8,887 nucleotides of DNA from positions 1-8,887 of the forward strand of contig JANMNT010000271.1 of the NCBI GenBank assembly GCA_031368465.1, given 5' to 3'. The position numbers were made by a program, and so were the translations under genes. The notes beneath the pieces are model-generated. The model was not told the DNA's origin. It did not search any database and saw nothing but the letters and a program-made list of their open reading frames with translations. Positions 1 through 6,827 of the stretch are shown here, piece after piece (position 1 is the stretch's first letter; each line of letters begins with the position of its first letter). The stretch comes from UKL13-2 sp031368465 (GTDB lineage Bacteria > Pseudomonadota > Gammaproteobacteria > Burkholderiales > Usitatibacteraceae).

Positions 1-288
1 CTGGGTTTTAACAATACCGAGCTTGAACGCAAATACAAAATGCTCTGGGTGGTGACCGAGATGACCATGAATTTTGTCAAATCTGCGCGACTTGACGACA
101 ACCTTGAGGTCACCGTCTCCGTTGAAACCATGGGTCGGGTGCGCTGCACGTTCTATCAGGAGGTTCGGCGCGGCGACGAAACCATCCTCAAAGCGCGGGT
201 CACGGTCGCCTCGGTGGCCGCAGATAGTTTTAAACCGATCGAATTCCCGTCCGACGTCAAACGCAAAATGGAAGCGACCTGCCTGTGA
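1..288 (+). CDS. ybgC: YbgC-type acyl-CoA thioesterase, 3' part (5' end outside window)
   Basis: The reading frame is open from base 1 and ends in TGA at 286-288, giving the last 95 residues of a hotdog-fold thioesterase. E. coli YbgC is about 134 residues, so roughly 40 N-terminal residues lie upstream, including the catalytic Asp region. Recognisable parts are the start LGFNNTELE, the strand with the ARLDDNLEVTVSVE pattern (in E. coli YbgC this is ARLDDMLEI) and the late strand KARVTVASVAADSFKP. YbgC hydrolyses acyl-CoA and is linked to phospholipid metabolism; it is normally the first gene of tol-pal clusters. Its stop overlaps the tolQ start by 4 nt, which implies translational coupling. 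The family is clear; substrate preference cannot be read from the sequence. The apparent ATG at position 40 is internal and is not the start. Confidence 0.9.
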   Translation: MGFNNTELERKYKMLWVVTEMTMNFVKSARLDDNLEVTVSVETMGRVRCTFYQEVRRGDETILKARVTVASVAADSFKPIEFPSDVKRKMEATCL

Positions 289-983
289 ATCCTGTCACCG
301 CATTAAACATTCATCCCGACATGGCCATCTGGGCGATGGTGATGCAGGCGTCAATCATCGTCAAAATTGTGTTGGTGCTGTTGGTGCTGGCATCGCTATT
401 TTCCTGGTGGTACATTTTTGTCAAAATGTTCACATTGCGCCGTGCCAAAAAGCTGGCGGAGGAATTTGAACGGGAATTCTGGGGCGGCTCGGACATCGTC
501 GGTCTCTATCAACGCTCCGCCAGCGGTCGTTACGAAACGCAGGGAATGGAACGAATTTTTGAAGCCGGATTTAAAGAATTTCTGAAGTTAAAAAGCAAAT
601 CAGGCTCGGATATCGGCGCACTCATGGATGGCTCGCGCCGCGCCATGAAGGCGGCGTTTCAACGCGAACTTGATTTCCTCGAACGGCATTTGTCGTTTCT
701 CGCCACGGTCGGTTCGGTCAGCCCGTATATCGGCCTGTTTGGCACCGTGTGGGGGATCATGAATGCGTTTCGCGGCCTGTCCAACGTGGCGCAGGCAACC
801 CTTGCGCAGGTCGCGCCCGGCATCGCCGAGGCGCTGATCGCCACCGCGATCGGTTTGTTTGCCGCCATTCCCGCCGTCATAGCCTATAACCGTTACGCTG
901 CCGAAATTGATCGCCTGGCGAATCGTTACGAGAGTTTCATCGAAGAGTTTTCCAACATCCTGCAGCGCCAGGCGGTTCACTAA
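285..983 (+). CDS. tolQ: TolQ, inner-membrane motor subunit of Tol-Pal
   Basis: This 232-residue protein is close to the 230 residues of E. coli TolQ and belongs to the MotA/TolQ/ExbB family. It forms the proton channel with TolR that energises TolA for outer-membrane constriction at division. Three membrane segments are visible at about residues 24-46, 133-160 and 178-200. The signature SPYIGLFGTVWGIM lies in the second, and VAPGIAEALIATAIGLFAAIPA in the third in two parts. The channel threonines (E. coli T145 and T178) correspond to T154 and T187, both offset by 9. The segment GMERIFEAGFKEF in the cytoplasmic loop is typical. The start is GTG at 285, overlapping the ybgC stop (GTGA), with a GGAAG motif about 10 nt upstream. 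tolR follows after 3 nt. Confidence 0.97.
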   Translation: MNPVTALNIHPDMAIWAMVMQASIIVKIVLVLLVLASLFSWWYIFVKMFTLRRAKKLAEEFEREFWGGSDIVGLYQRSASGRYETQGMERIFEAGFKEFLKLKSKSGSDIGALMDGSRRAMKAAFQRELDFLERHLSFLATVGSVSPYIGLFGTVWGIMNAFRGLSNVAQATLAQVAPGIAEALIATAIGLFAAIPAVIAYNRYAAEIDRLANRYESFIEEFSNILQRQAVH

Positions 984-986
984 ACC

Positions 987-1397
987 ATGCGTCGCCCGCG
1001 TCGCGCCATGAGTGACATCAACGTTGTGCCGTACATCGACGTGATGTTGGTGCTGTTGATTATTTTTATGGTCTCCGCACCGTTGATCACACCGGGGCAG
1101 ATTGATTTGCCGAGTGTCGGGCAGGCGGCCAATCCGACAGTCGCGCCGCTTGAGGTTCGCCTCGACAAGGCCGGCACCATTACCTTGATTGACCGGCAGC
1201 AAGGCGGGCATGAACAAGTTGTCAGCAAGGCCGAGCTGTTGAGCGCCGTACGCACCATGCAGGCGAATCATCCGGATCAGGCGGTGGTGATTTCCGCCGA
1301 TAAGGCCTTGCGTTATGAAAACGTGATCGATGTATTGGACGCGCTGCAAAAAGGCCGGATCAAACGGGTTGGCCTGCTGGTGAAACCGGGCACCTGA
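987..1397 (+). CDS. tolR: TolR, ExbD-family proton-channel partner of TolQ
   Basis: This 136-residue protein matches E. coli TolR (142) in length and layout. It has a short basic cytoplasmic start (MRRPRRAMSD), then INVVPYIDVMLVLLIIFM, the single membrane helix at about residues 16-36. D18 aligns with the essential proton-carrying Asp23 of E. coli TolR. The periplasmic domain (about residues 40-136) ends in KRVGLLVKPGT, matching the VGLMTQP end of the E. coli protein. It works with TolQ to convert proton flow into movement of TolA. The ATG at 987 lies 3 nt after tolQ, with an AGGCGG-like ribosome site at 970-975 inside tolQ. ATG at residue 8 would also leave the motif intact, but the basic N-terminus favours 987. 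Confidence 0.96.
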   Translation: MRRPRRAMSDINVVPYIDVMLVLLIIFMVSAPLITPGQIDLPSVGQAANPTVAPLEVRLDKAGTITLIDRQQGGHEQVVSKAELLSAVRTMQANHPDQAVVISADKALRYENVIDVLDALQKGRIKRVGLLVKPGT

Positions 1398-1413
1398 GCG
1401 GCAAGACACCATC

Positions 1414-2271
1414 ATGGCTGCGGCATATTCCAATCCACCACCAAACAACGGCGTGAAGCTTTCGGCAACCGGCCGCTCGGTACTGGGGCATCGTCGGGAG
1501 CCAGGCAGATTGCCCGCCGCGTTGATTGCAATTGTGGTGCACCTATGTTTTTTTGCGCTGATCATTTTTGGTGTGTCGTGGCAGGTAAAAGCGCCGACAC
1601 CACTTAATGCCGAGATCTGGCGTGACCTGCCGCCCATCAACACCGCAAAACCGCTGCCCGTGGCCGAGGTCGAACCGACCCCGCCCAAACCGGCAGAGCC
1701 TGCGCCGCCGCCGCCACCGGTTGCGACCAAGCCGGCACCACCGGTACCGAGCAAGGCCGATATTGCGCTGAAGGCAAAACTCGACGACAAGGCAAAACGT
1801 GAGCAGCAAAAGCAAGAGCAGCAAAAGTTGTTGCAGGAAAAGCACGAAGAACAAAAGCGGCTGGACGAGCGCAACAAGGCAGAAGGCGATAAACGGCTGA
1901 AGGCGGAAGAGGCCAAAAAGAAAGCCGCCGACGAAAAGGTACGTCTGGAAACAGAAGCGCGCGAGTCCGCCATCCGCAGCGCCCGGCAAAAGGCGGTTGA
2001 CGATTACGGCGGCAAGATCGGCGCGCTGATTCGTAATCGCGCAAACATCCCCGAGTCCGTTATCGGCAAGCCAATCGTTGAGGTGCGGCTGCGGTTATTG
2101 GCCAATGGCGCCGTGCTCGACGCACAAATTGTCCGGCCCTCGGGTAATCGTGCCTTTGATGACGCCGTTGAGCGCGCCATCAATGGTATACGTCAGTGGC
2201 CGCTGCCGGAGGATCCGTCAATTTTAGGCGGCCGGCGTGAACTTAATCTGAGAATTGAACACGAACGATAA
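1414..2271 (+). CDS. tolA: TolA, periplasm-spanning energy transducer
   Basis: This 285-residue protein has the three-domain plan of TolA. A cytoplasmic N-terminus leads into one membrane helix (about residues 34-57), which carries H43, the conserved His of the TolA/TonB anchor that contacts the motor. Next comes AEIWRDLPP (66-74), a proline-rich stretch (86-113, with five prolines in a row at 98-102), and a charged Lys/Glu/Gln coiled coil (about 115-192). The C-terminal TonB-like domain (about 197-285) has IVEVRLRLLANGAVLDAQIV and ends ELNLRIEHER. TolA joins TolQR in the inner membrane to TolB and Pal. It is much shorter than E. coli TolA (421) because of a shorter helical region. The ATG is 16 nt after tolR with only a weak ribosome site, so translation may depend on coupling. 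Sequence match to E. coli is low, but the architecture and position are decisive. Confidence 0.93.
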   Translation: MAAAYSNPPPNNGVKLSATGRSVLGHRREPGRLPAALIAIVVHLCFFALIIFGVSWQVKAPTPLNAEIWRDLPPINTAKPLPVAEVEPTPPKPAEPAPPPPPVATKPAPPVPSKADIALKAKLDDKAKREQQKQEQQKLLQEKHEEQKRLDERNKAEGDKRLKAEEAKKKAADEKVRLETEARESAIRSARQKAVDDYGGKIGALIRNRANIPESVIGKPIVEVRLRLLANGAVLDAQIVRPSGNRAFDDAVERAINGIRQWPLPEDPSILGGRRELNLRIEHER

Positions 2272-2273
2272 CC

Positions 2274-3608
2274 ATGACAAATAATTTCCGCTTGCCCGTT
2301 CTTGTCGCGTTCATCGCGCTGTCGATAAATCTGCTGATGGCTGGCCCGGCACATGCCCAGCTCACGATCGACGTCACCACCAGTGCCGGTCGCCAGATTC
2401 CCATTGCCGTCGTCGAGTTCCGCGGCGAGGCAAATGCGCCGCAGAACCTGACGCCGATCATTAACAACAATCTCGCCCGCACCGGTCTGTTCCGGCTGGT
2501 CACCACCGGCGCGCTGAGCCAGCTGCCGACCGAGCCATCCGAGGTCAATTTTGTCGATTGGTCGAGCCGCATGACCGAGGCGCTGTTGATCGGCGGCATC
2601 ACGCCCATGCCTGATGGACGATTTGAAATACGCTACCGATTGTTTGATGTGGCCAAACAAAGCCAGATTGCCGCCGGGCAAATGGTTGCGGGTGGGACCC
2701 AGTTTCGCGCCACCGCACATCAGATCTCGGATGAGATCTACGAAAAGCTCACCGGCGAGCGCGGCGTCTTTTCCACCAAAATCGCCTATGTGTTGAAGCG
2801 CGGTCAACGATTCGAATTGCAGGTGGCCGATGCCGACGGTTTTAACCCACAGACGGTATTGGCATCACTAGAACCGATCGGTTCGCCGAAATGGTCGCCC
2901 GACGGCAGCAAGCTGGCTTATGTATCGTTTGAATCGCGTAAATCCAACGTTGTGGTGCAGGATCTGATCACCGGAAAACGTCAGGTGGTGGCAAATTTTC
3001 GGGGCGACAACTATGCGCCGTCGTGGTCACCCGATGGCCGCCAATTGCTGGTCGCATTGTCACGTGATGCCGTATCACAAATCTACGTCATCCCGGCCGA
3101 GGGTGGCGATCCGCGCCGCATCACACAGAGTAATTCGATCGACAGCGGTGCAACCTTCACGCCGGATGGCAAAACGGTAATTTTTTTCTCCGATCGGTCG
3201 GGTGGGCCACAGCTCTATTCGGTGCCTGCCGGTGGGGGCGATGTCAAACGTCTGACCTTTGAAGGCAGCTACAACACCAGCCCGCGTATGAGTCCAAACG
3301 GCAAATTGGTCGCGTTTGTTAATCGCGAAGATAGCAAGCTGCGTATCGCCACCCTTGAATTGGCCACCGGCATTGTCAATGTTCTGACCGAAGGGCCGCG
3401 CGATGACTCGCCGAGCTTTTCGCCGAATGGCCGCACAATTTTGTTTGAGTCCAAGGTGGCCGGCCGCGGCAATCTCGGCTCGGTGTCGGTCGATGGCCGC
3501 ATCAAACAACGACTTTCGTCGCAGAACGGCGACGTGCGCGAGCCGGCATGGGGGCCTTATTCCGGCGCCAGTCGCGCAGCAGCGGCGCCGGCCTCCTCAG
3601 GCAAGTGA
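2274..3608 (+). CDS. tolB: TolB, periplasmic beta-propeller of Tol-Pal
   Basis: This 444-residue precursor (E. coli 430) has a signal peptide ending AHA, with predicted cleavage after residue 28, so the mature protein starts QLTIDVTTS, the segment that in E. coli binds TolA. An N-terminal alpha/beta domain (about 30-165) precedes a six-bladed propeller (about 166-430). Repeated blade motifs are visible: KWSPDGSKLAY (206-216), SWSPDGRQLL (250-259), TFTPDG (294-299), RMSPNGKLVAF (338-348) and SFSPNGRTILF (381-391). The last blade ends EPAWGPY. TolB binds Pal and is displaced by energised TolA, controlling Pal mobility. The ATG lies 2 nt after the tolA stop. A 15-residue Ala/Ser-rich tail (430-444) extends past the propeller; its role is unknown. 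Confidence 0.97.
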   Translation: MTNNFRLPVLVAFIALSINLLMAGPAHAQLTIDVTTSAGRQIPIAVVEFRGEANAPQNLTPIINNNLARTGLFRLVTTGALSQLPTEPSEVNFVDWSSRMTEALLIGGITPMPDGRFEIRYRLFDVAKQSQIAAGQMVAGGTQFRATAHQISDEIYEKLTGERGVFSTKIAYVLKRGQRFELQVADADGFNPQTVLASLEPIGSPKWSPDGSKLAYVSFESRKSNVVVQDLITGKRQVVANFRGDNYAPSWSPDGRQLLVALSRDAVSQIYVIPAEGGDPRRITQSNSIDSGATFTPDGKTVIFFSDRSGGPQLYSVPAGGGDVKRLTFEGSYNTSPRMSPNGKLVAFVNREDSKLRIATLELATGIVNVLTEGPRDDSPSFSPNGRTILFESKVAGRGNLGSVSVDGRIKQRLSSQNGDVREPAWGPYSGASRAAAAPASSGK

Positions 3609-3625
3609 TTTTGGTGTAACGTGCA

Positions 3626-3650
3626 AACACCTATAAAAATTATTGGTGTT
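3626..3650 (+). promoter_or_regulatory. Hairpin in the tolB-pal gap
   Basis: AACACC (3626-3631) pairs with GGTGTT (3645-3650). After one T-T mismatch, ATAA (3633-3636) pairs with TTAT (3640-3643) around an AAA loop. It lies in the 104-nt gap between tolB and pal and is followed by a T/G-rich leader with several TTTGG motifs, not by a clean T run, so it does not look like a strong terminator. The sequence TATAAA inside it (3632-3637) could instead be a -10 element, with TTGGTG at 3611-3616 as a poorly spaced (15 nt) -35. Processing, stabilisation or an internal promoter are all possible. Confidence 0.45.
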
Positions 3651-3700
3651 GTTTGGCGGGTCATTTGATTGTTTGGTCGTTTTATTTGGTTGTTCTTTTC

Positions 3701-3706
3701 AGGAGT
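3701..3706 (+). promoter_or_regulatory. Ribosome binding site fixing the pal start
   Basis: AGGAGT lies 6 nt before ATG 3713 and is the strongest Shine-Dalgarno match in the tol cluster. It fixes the pal start at 3713, giving a proper lipoprotein signal, and rules out the in-frame start at 3653. It fits the high expression expected of Pal. Confidence 0.8.
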
Positions 3707-3712
3707 ACATTA

Positions 3713-4255
3713 ATGAAAAATAATCTGTTATTGGGTTCTGTTGTGTTGGCAATTGCCACCCTCGCCGGATGCGCGAGCAAGGATCCGGCCAAGGATGTAC
3801 CGGTCGAAACCCGCACCCCTGCCACGACCACAACGGCTGCCACCTCAACCGCCACCACCACCGCGGTGACACCCCCGACAACGGTGGCAGTGAGCCCGTT
3901 GAAGGATCCGGCAAATATTCTGTCCAAGCGCATCATCTATTTTGATTACGACAAAGACAGCGTCAAATCCGAGTTCCAGGCGATCGTCCAGGCGCACGCC
4001 AAATACCTGGCTGACAACCGCGGCCGCAAGATCCGGCTCGAAGGTCATGCCGATGAACGCGGCTCGCGTGAATACAACATGGCGCTTGGACAGCGGCGTG
4101 CCGATGCGGTGCGCAAGGCAACCAATTTGCTCGGCGTTGGCAACGACCGCATGGAAACCATCAGTTTTGGTGAAGACAAGCCGCGCGCGCAGGGCAGTGA
4201 TGAAGCCGCCTGGAGCCAAAACCGCCGTGTCGAAATTGTCTACGACGGCGAATAA
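3713..4255 (+). CDS. pal: Pal, peptidoglycan-associated outer-membrane lipoprotein
   Basis: This 180-residue precursor starts at ATG 3713. The signal peptide ends in lipobox LAGC with lipidated C20; the +2 residue is Ala, not Asp, so sorting to the outer membrane is expected. A flexible linker rich in Thr, Ala and Pro (about 30-62) leads to an OmpA-like domain (about 71-178). Visible motifs are IIYFDYD (74-80), LEGHADERGSREYN (109-122) and LGQRRADAV (125-133), the peptidoglycan (diaminopimelate) binding region of the family, plus QNRRVEIVYDGE at the end. Pal holds the outer membrane to the cell wall and is recycled by TolB and TolQRA. A 104-nt leader and a good ribosome site precede it, and a hairpin follows, so its expression is probably tuned separately from tolB and cpoB. 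Confidence 0.97.
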   Translation: MKNNLLLGSVVLAIATLAGCASKDPAKDVPVETRTPATTTTAATSTATTTAVTPPTTVAVSPLKDPANILSKRIIYFDYDKDSVKSEFQAIVQAHAKYLADNRGRKIRLEGHADERGSREYNMALGQRRADAVRKATNLLGVGNDRMETISFGEDKPRAQGSDEAAWSQNRRVEIVYDGE

Positions 4256-4279
4256 AACCCGGCCCCTGAAAATTTACCC

Positions 4280-4304
4280 ACACCCGGCCGGCAACGGCGG
4301 GTGT
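4280..4304 (+). terminator. GC-rich hairpin in the pal-cpoB gap, possible attenuator
   Basis: ACACCCG (4280-4286) pairs with CGGGTGT (4298-4304). With G4287 bulged, CCG (4288-4290) pairs with CGG (4295-4297) around a GCAA loop, a GNRA-type tetraloop. This gives ten base pairs with one bulge. Only a short T run (4308-4311), three bases past the stem, follows. A weak intrinsic terminator or an mRNA 3' end stabiliser that lets some transcription into cpoB fits best. A full terminator is unlikely. Confidence 0.6.
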
Positions 4305-4327
4305 CGGTTTTGCGGAAGAGCAGTGAC

Positions 4328-5263
4328 ATGATGAAACGATTACGATCACCGGCATTTGCCGGCGTTGCCACGGCGGTGTTTTTATGGCTGTTGCCAGCCG
4401 TTGCGCACGCCGGCTTGTTTGATGACGATGAAGCGCGCAAAAGCATCAAGCTGCTCGGCGAAAAAGTCGACGCGCAAAACAAAGAAAATGAAACACGTTT
4501 TCTCAAGCTCGACGAGTCGATCAAGGGGCTTGGCATTATTCAATTATTGAATCAGATCGAAGCGCTCAATAGCGAGATCGCGCGGCTGCGCGGCCAGATC
4601 GAAGTACTCGGCAATCAAAACGAACAGTTGCAAAAGCGGCAAAAAGATTTTTACTTCGATATTGATGCGCGTTTGCGCACGCTTGAGGGCGGCGCTGCGC
4701 CATCGGCGTCGTCAAGCGGCGCTGCCGCAGCCGCCAGTCTGCCGCTCACCACAAGCGCAACGCTGTCGTCGCCATCGTCCGTTGCACCGGCAAACGGTGC
4801 ATCGACGTCGCCGACCGCCGCATCGCCCGCAACAGCGGTGGTGCCGGGGCCGGTTGAAGCCGCCGCACGCGAATTGCGCGAGCGTGAGCGCGAAAATCGC
4901 ACCTATGATGTCGGCTCGGCCGCATTCAGGCGCGGCGATTTTACCGCGGCGATGCGTGCGTTTCAGACCTTTATTGCCGATTTTCCGCAAAGCCAGCTGG
5001 TGCCAAATGCGATTTACTGGGTCGGCCTGGCACAATTTAATTTGAAGGAATTTCGCGAAGCGCGCAGCACGCAGGAGTCGCTGCTCAAGCGCTACCCGGA
5101 TTCCGGCAAGGCACCTGACGCGATGCTGGTGGTTGCCAGTGCGCAGGCGGAAATGGGTGATAGCGGATCGGCACGCAACACCTACGAAGATATCATCGCC
5201 AAGTACCCCATGTCCGACGCCGCCGCCAAGGCGCGCACCCGACTCAGCGGTATCCGCCGCTAA
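4328..5263 (+). CDS. cpoB: CpoB (YbgF), cell-division coordinator
   Basis: This 311-residue precursor starts at ATG 4328, 7 nt after GGAAGAG (4314-4320); ATG 4331 is the next choice. A signal peptide ends AVAHA, with cleavage before G29. The mature protein has an N-terminal coiled coil (about 40-120, heptad-like LLNQIEALNSEIARLRGQIE), which in E. coli drives trimer formation. A low-complexity Ala/Ser/Thr/Pro linker follows (about 121-178), then a TPR region (about 191-308) with YDVGSAAFRRGDFTAAMRAF and YWVGLAQFNLKEFREA. The linker makes it longer than E. coli CpoB (263). CpoB is periplasmic, binds TolA and couples Tol constriction to septal peptidoglycan synthesis by PBP1B. A GTG at 4301 in the same frame is inside the preceding hairpin and would spoil the signal peptide. 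Confidence 0.94.
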   Translation: MMKRLRSPAFAGVATAVFLWLLPAVAHAGLFDDDEARKSIKLLGEKVDAQNKENETRFLKLDESIKGLGIIQLLNQIEALNSEIARLRGQIEVLGNQNEQLQKRQKDFYFDIDARLRTLEGGAAPSASSSGAAAAASLPLTTSATLSSPSSVAPANGASTSPTAASPATAVVPGPVEAAARELRERERENRTYDVGSAAFRRGDFTAAMRAFQTFIADFPQSQLVPNAIYWVGLAQFNLKEFREARSTQESLLKRYPDSGKAPDAMLVVASAQAEMGDSGSARNTYEDIIAKYPMSDAAAKARTRLSGIRR

Positions 5264-5277
5264 CGACGCCCCCCGAA

Positions 5278-6063
5278 ATGAAAATCGCAAACATGATTCC
5301 CGCCGCTGAAATCGAAAGCGCAGCCGAAGGCAACGACGCGGACGCCGGTGCGGTTACAGGTACGGCAGCGACCAGCCGGGCAATCGCCTTTGCCACGCCG
5401 AGTACCTTTGTCCGCGCGCGTGAAAATGAAATACGCATCAATGAAATTTTCTTTTCGTTGCAGGGCGAGTCGTCGCGTGTCGGTTTGCCGACCGTGTTTG
5501 TGCGATTGACCGGTTGCCCGTTGCGCTGCGGCTATTGTGATACCGCCTATGCCTTTCACGAGGGCAAGACCCGCACTATTGATGATGTATTGACCGAGGT
5601 CGCCAGCCACGGCGCGCGCTACGTTTGTGTGACCGGCGGCGAGCCGTTGGCGCAAAAAAGTTGCCTGACGCTGCTCACACGGCTTTGTGACGCCGGTTAT
5701 TCGGTATCGCTCGAAACCAGTGGCGCAATCGACGTGACACCGGTTGATCCGCGCGTATCCAGAATTGTTGATATCAAAACACCGGGTTCCGGTGAGGTGG
5801 CAAAAAATCGTTGGGAAAATCTGGCGCAGTTGAATCAACGAGACGAGATCAAGTTTGTCATCACGAACGAAGCCGATTATGGTTGGGCGCGCGATCTGCT
5901 GCGTGACAAAAAATTAAATGAAATTTGTCCGGTGTTGTTCTCGCCGGCATTCGGCGACATTGGTTATGCCGCTTTGGCGGGATGGGTATTGCAAGACCGG
6001 CTGCCGGTGCGTATGCAGGTGCAGTTACACAAAATTATCTGGGGGGAAACGCGTGGTGTCTGA
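5278..6063 (+). CDS. queE: QueE, 7-carboxy-7-deazaguanine synthase (radical SAM)
   Basis: QueE converts 6-carboxytetrahydropterin to 7-carboxy-7-deazaguanine in the queuosine pathway. The QueE core begins at residue about 50 with EIRINEIFFSLQGES. The radical SAM cluster is C80-x3-C84-x2-C87, in LTGCPLRCGYCDTAYAF; T90 follows CD as in QueE, where it helps bind magnesium. The SAM motif VTGGEPL is at 118-124, and QLHKIIWG near the C-terminus (249-256) is typical. The protein has 261 residues against about 210-225 usually; the excess is an Ala/Asp/Glu/Thr-rich N-terminal stretch. The only other in-frame start before the core is ATG 5293, so most of the extension stays. No clear ribosome site precedes either start. 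The gene lies 14 nt after cpoB and overlaps queC. Confidence 0.95.
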   Translation: MKIANMIPAAEIESAAEGNDADAGAVTGTAATSRAIAFATPSTFVRARENEIRINEIFFSLQGESSRVGLPTVFVRLTGCPLRCGYCDTAYAFHEGKTRTIDDVLTEVASHGARYVCVTGGEPLAQKSCLTLLTRLCDAGYSVSLETSGAIDVTPVDPRVSRIVDIKTPGSGEVAKNRWENLAQLNQRDEIKFVITNEADYGWARDLLRDKKLNEICPVLFSPAFGDIGYAALAGWVLQDRLPVRMQVQLHKIIWGETRGV

Positions 6064-6751
6064 CGTCAAAACCAAACGCGCGGTGGTGTTGTTATCCGGC
6101 GGGCTGGATTCCGCCACGGTCTTGGCGTTGGCGCGTGAGGGTGGGTTTGAGACCTATGCGCTGTCGTTTAACTATGGCCAGCGTCACAAGGTCGAACTCG
6201 ACGCGGCGGCACGTGTGGCGAACGCGCTCGGGGCCAAAGAGCACCGCACGTTGAATTTGGATTTAACCGGCTGGGGCGGCTCGGCACTCACCGACAGCCG
6301 TATTGCCGTGCCGACCCATGCCGCGCCGGGTATTCCTGTGACCTATGTGCCGGCGCGCAACACCATTTTTTTATCGCTGGCATTGGCGTGGGCGGAAACA
6401 CTCAACGCCCCCAATATTTTTGCCGGCATGAATGCAGTGGATTATTCCGGGTATCCGGATTGCCGTCCTGAATATATCGCCGCGTTTCAAACCATGGCGC
6501 GGCTCGCCACCAAGGCGGGCGTCGAAGCGGAACGGACGGATGATGCGCTCACCATCCACACGCCGATCATTCATATGGGCAAAGCCGATATTGTTCGCGA
6601 AGGCACACGCTTGGGTGTGGATTATGCGATGACGGTATCGTGTTATCAGGCCGATGCCGAAGGCCGTGCCTGTGGCGTTTGTGATTCATGCCGCCTGCGC
6701 CGCGAGGGCTTTGTCGAGGCGGGGATTGCTGACCCGACGCGCTACGCCTAG
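6056..6751 (+). CDS. queC: QueC, 7-cyano-7-deazaguanine (preQ0) synthase
   Basis: QueC uses ATP and ammonia to turn 7-carboxy-7-deazaguanine, the QueE product, into preQ0. The 231 residues equal the E. coli length. The ATP-pyrophosphatase P-loop SGGLDS is at 14-19, after RAVVLL. Other family marks are LSFNYGQRHKVEL (37-49), VPARNTIFLSLAL (98-110), AVDYSGYPDCRPEY (127-140), and four zinc-site cysteines C196, C206, C209 and C212 (the last three in ACGVCDSCRLR). The start is GTG at 6056, or the adjacent GTG at 6053, just after a G-rich GGGGGGAAA ribosome site inside queE. The overlap with the end of queE makes translational coupling likely and guarantees linked production of consecutive enzymes. 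The frame is open further upstream, but that part is queE in another frame. Confidence 0.96.
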   Translation: MSDVKTKRAVVLLSGGLDSATVLALAREGGFETYALSFNYGQRHKVELDAAARVANALGAKEHRTLNLDLTGWGGSALTDSRIAVPTHAAPGIPVTYVPARNTIFLSLALAWAETLNAPNIFAGMNAVDYSGYPDCRPEYIAAFQTMARLATKAGVEAERTDDALTIHTPIIHMGKADIVREGTRLGVDYAMTVSCYQADAEGRACGVCDSCRLRREGFVEAGIADPTRYA

Positions 6752-6815
6752 CGGTATTTGGCAGCGGTTTCTTTTCATGTCTTGATTCTGTGCCGCGCAC
6801 GGCAATTGAAATGCG

Positions 6816-6821
6816 TAAAAT
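6816..6821 (+). promoter_or_regulatory. Candidate -10 element before the YeeE gene
   Basis: TAAAAT at 6816-6821 matches the -10 consensus at five of six positions. No good -35 is seen 16-18 nt upstream; TTGATT at 6782-6787 is too far away. If used, transcription would start at about 6828, the ATG itself, giving a leaderless or nearly leaderless mRNA. This would agree with the absence of a clear ribosome site. Weak evidence. Confidence 0.2.
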
Positions 6822-6827
6822 CGACTG

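Noticed and set aside
600..1973. A 457-codon open frame on the minus strand across tolQ, tolR and tolA
   Set aside because: It is opposite three well-identified genes, gives low-complexity Ser/Cys/Phe and Gly/His/Arg stretches, and matches nothing I recognise. It is a by-product of codon bias.
2193..2807. A minus-strand open frame of 204 codons across tolB
   Set aside because: It is antisense to an intact tolB with clear motifs and shows no family signature.
3653..3712. Earlier in-frame start for pal at 3653
   Set aside because: It would put 20 residues before the lipoprotein signal, while ATG 3713 has an excellent ribosome site and gives a standard lipobox distance.
4301..4327. GTG 4301 as the cpoB start
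   Set aside because: It lies inside the 3' arm of the hairpin and lengthens the signal peptide; ATG 4328 has GGAAGAG at good spacing.
5260..5838. A minus-strand open frame of 192 codons across queE
   Set aside because: It mirrors queE coding; the plus strand has the radical SAM motif and the minus product resembles nothing known.
5918..6052. Upstream extension of queC to 5918
   Set aside because: This part is the end of queE in another frame; QueC has its normal 231 residues from GTG 6056.
6740..6753. CGCTA-N4-TAGCG hairpin at the queC stop
   Set aside because: The stem is only five pairs with no T run after it; too weak to call a terminator.
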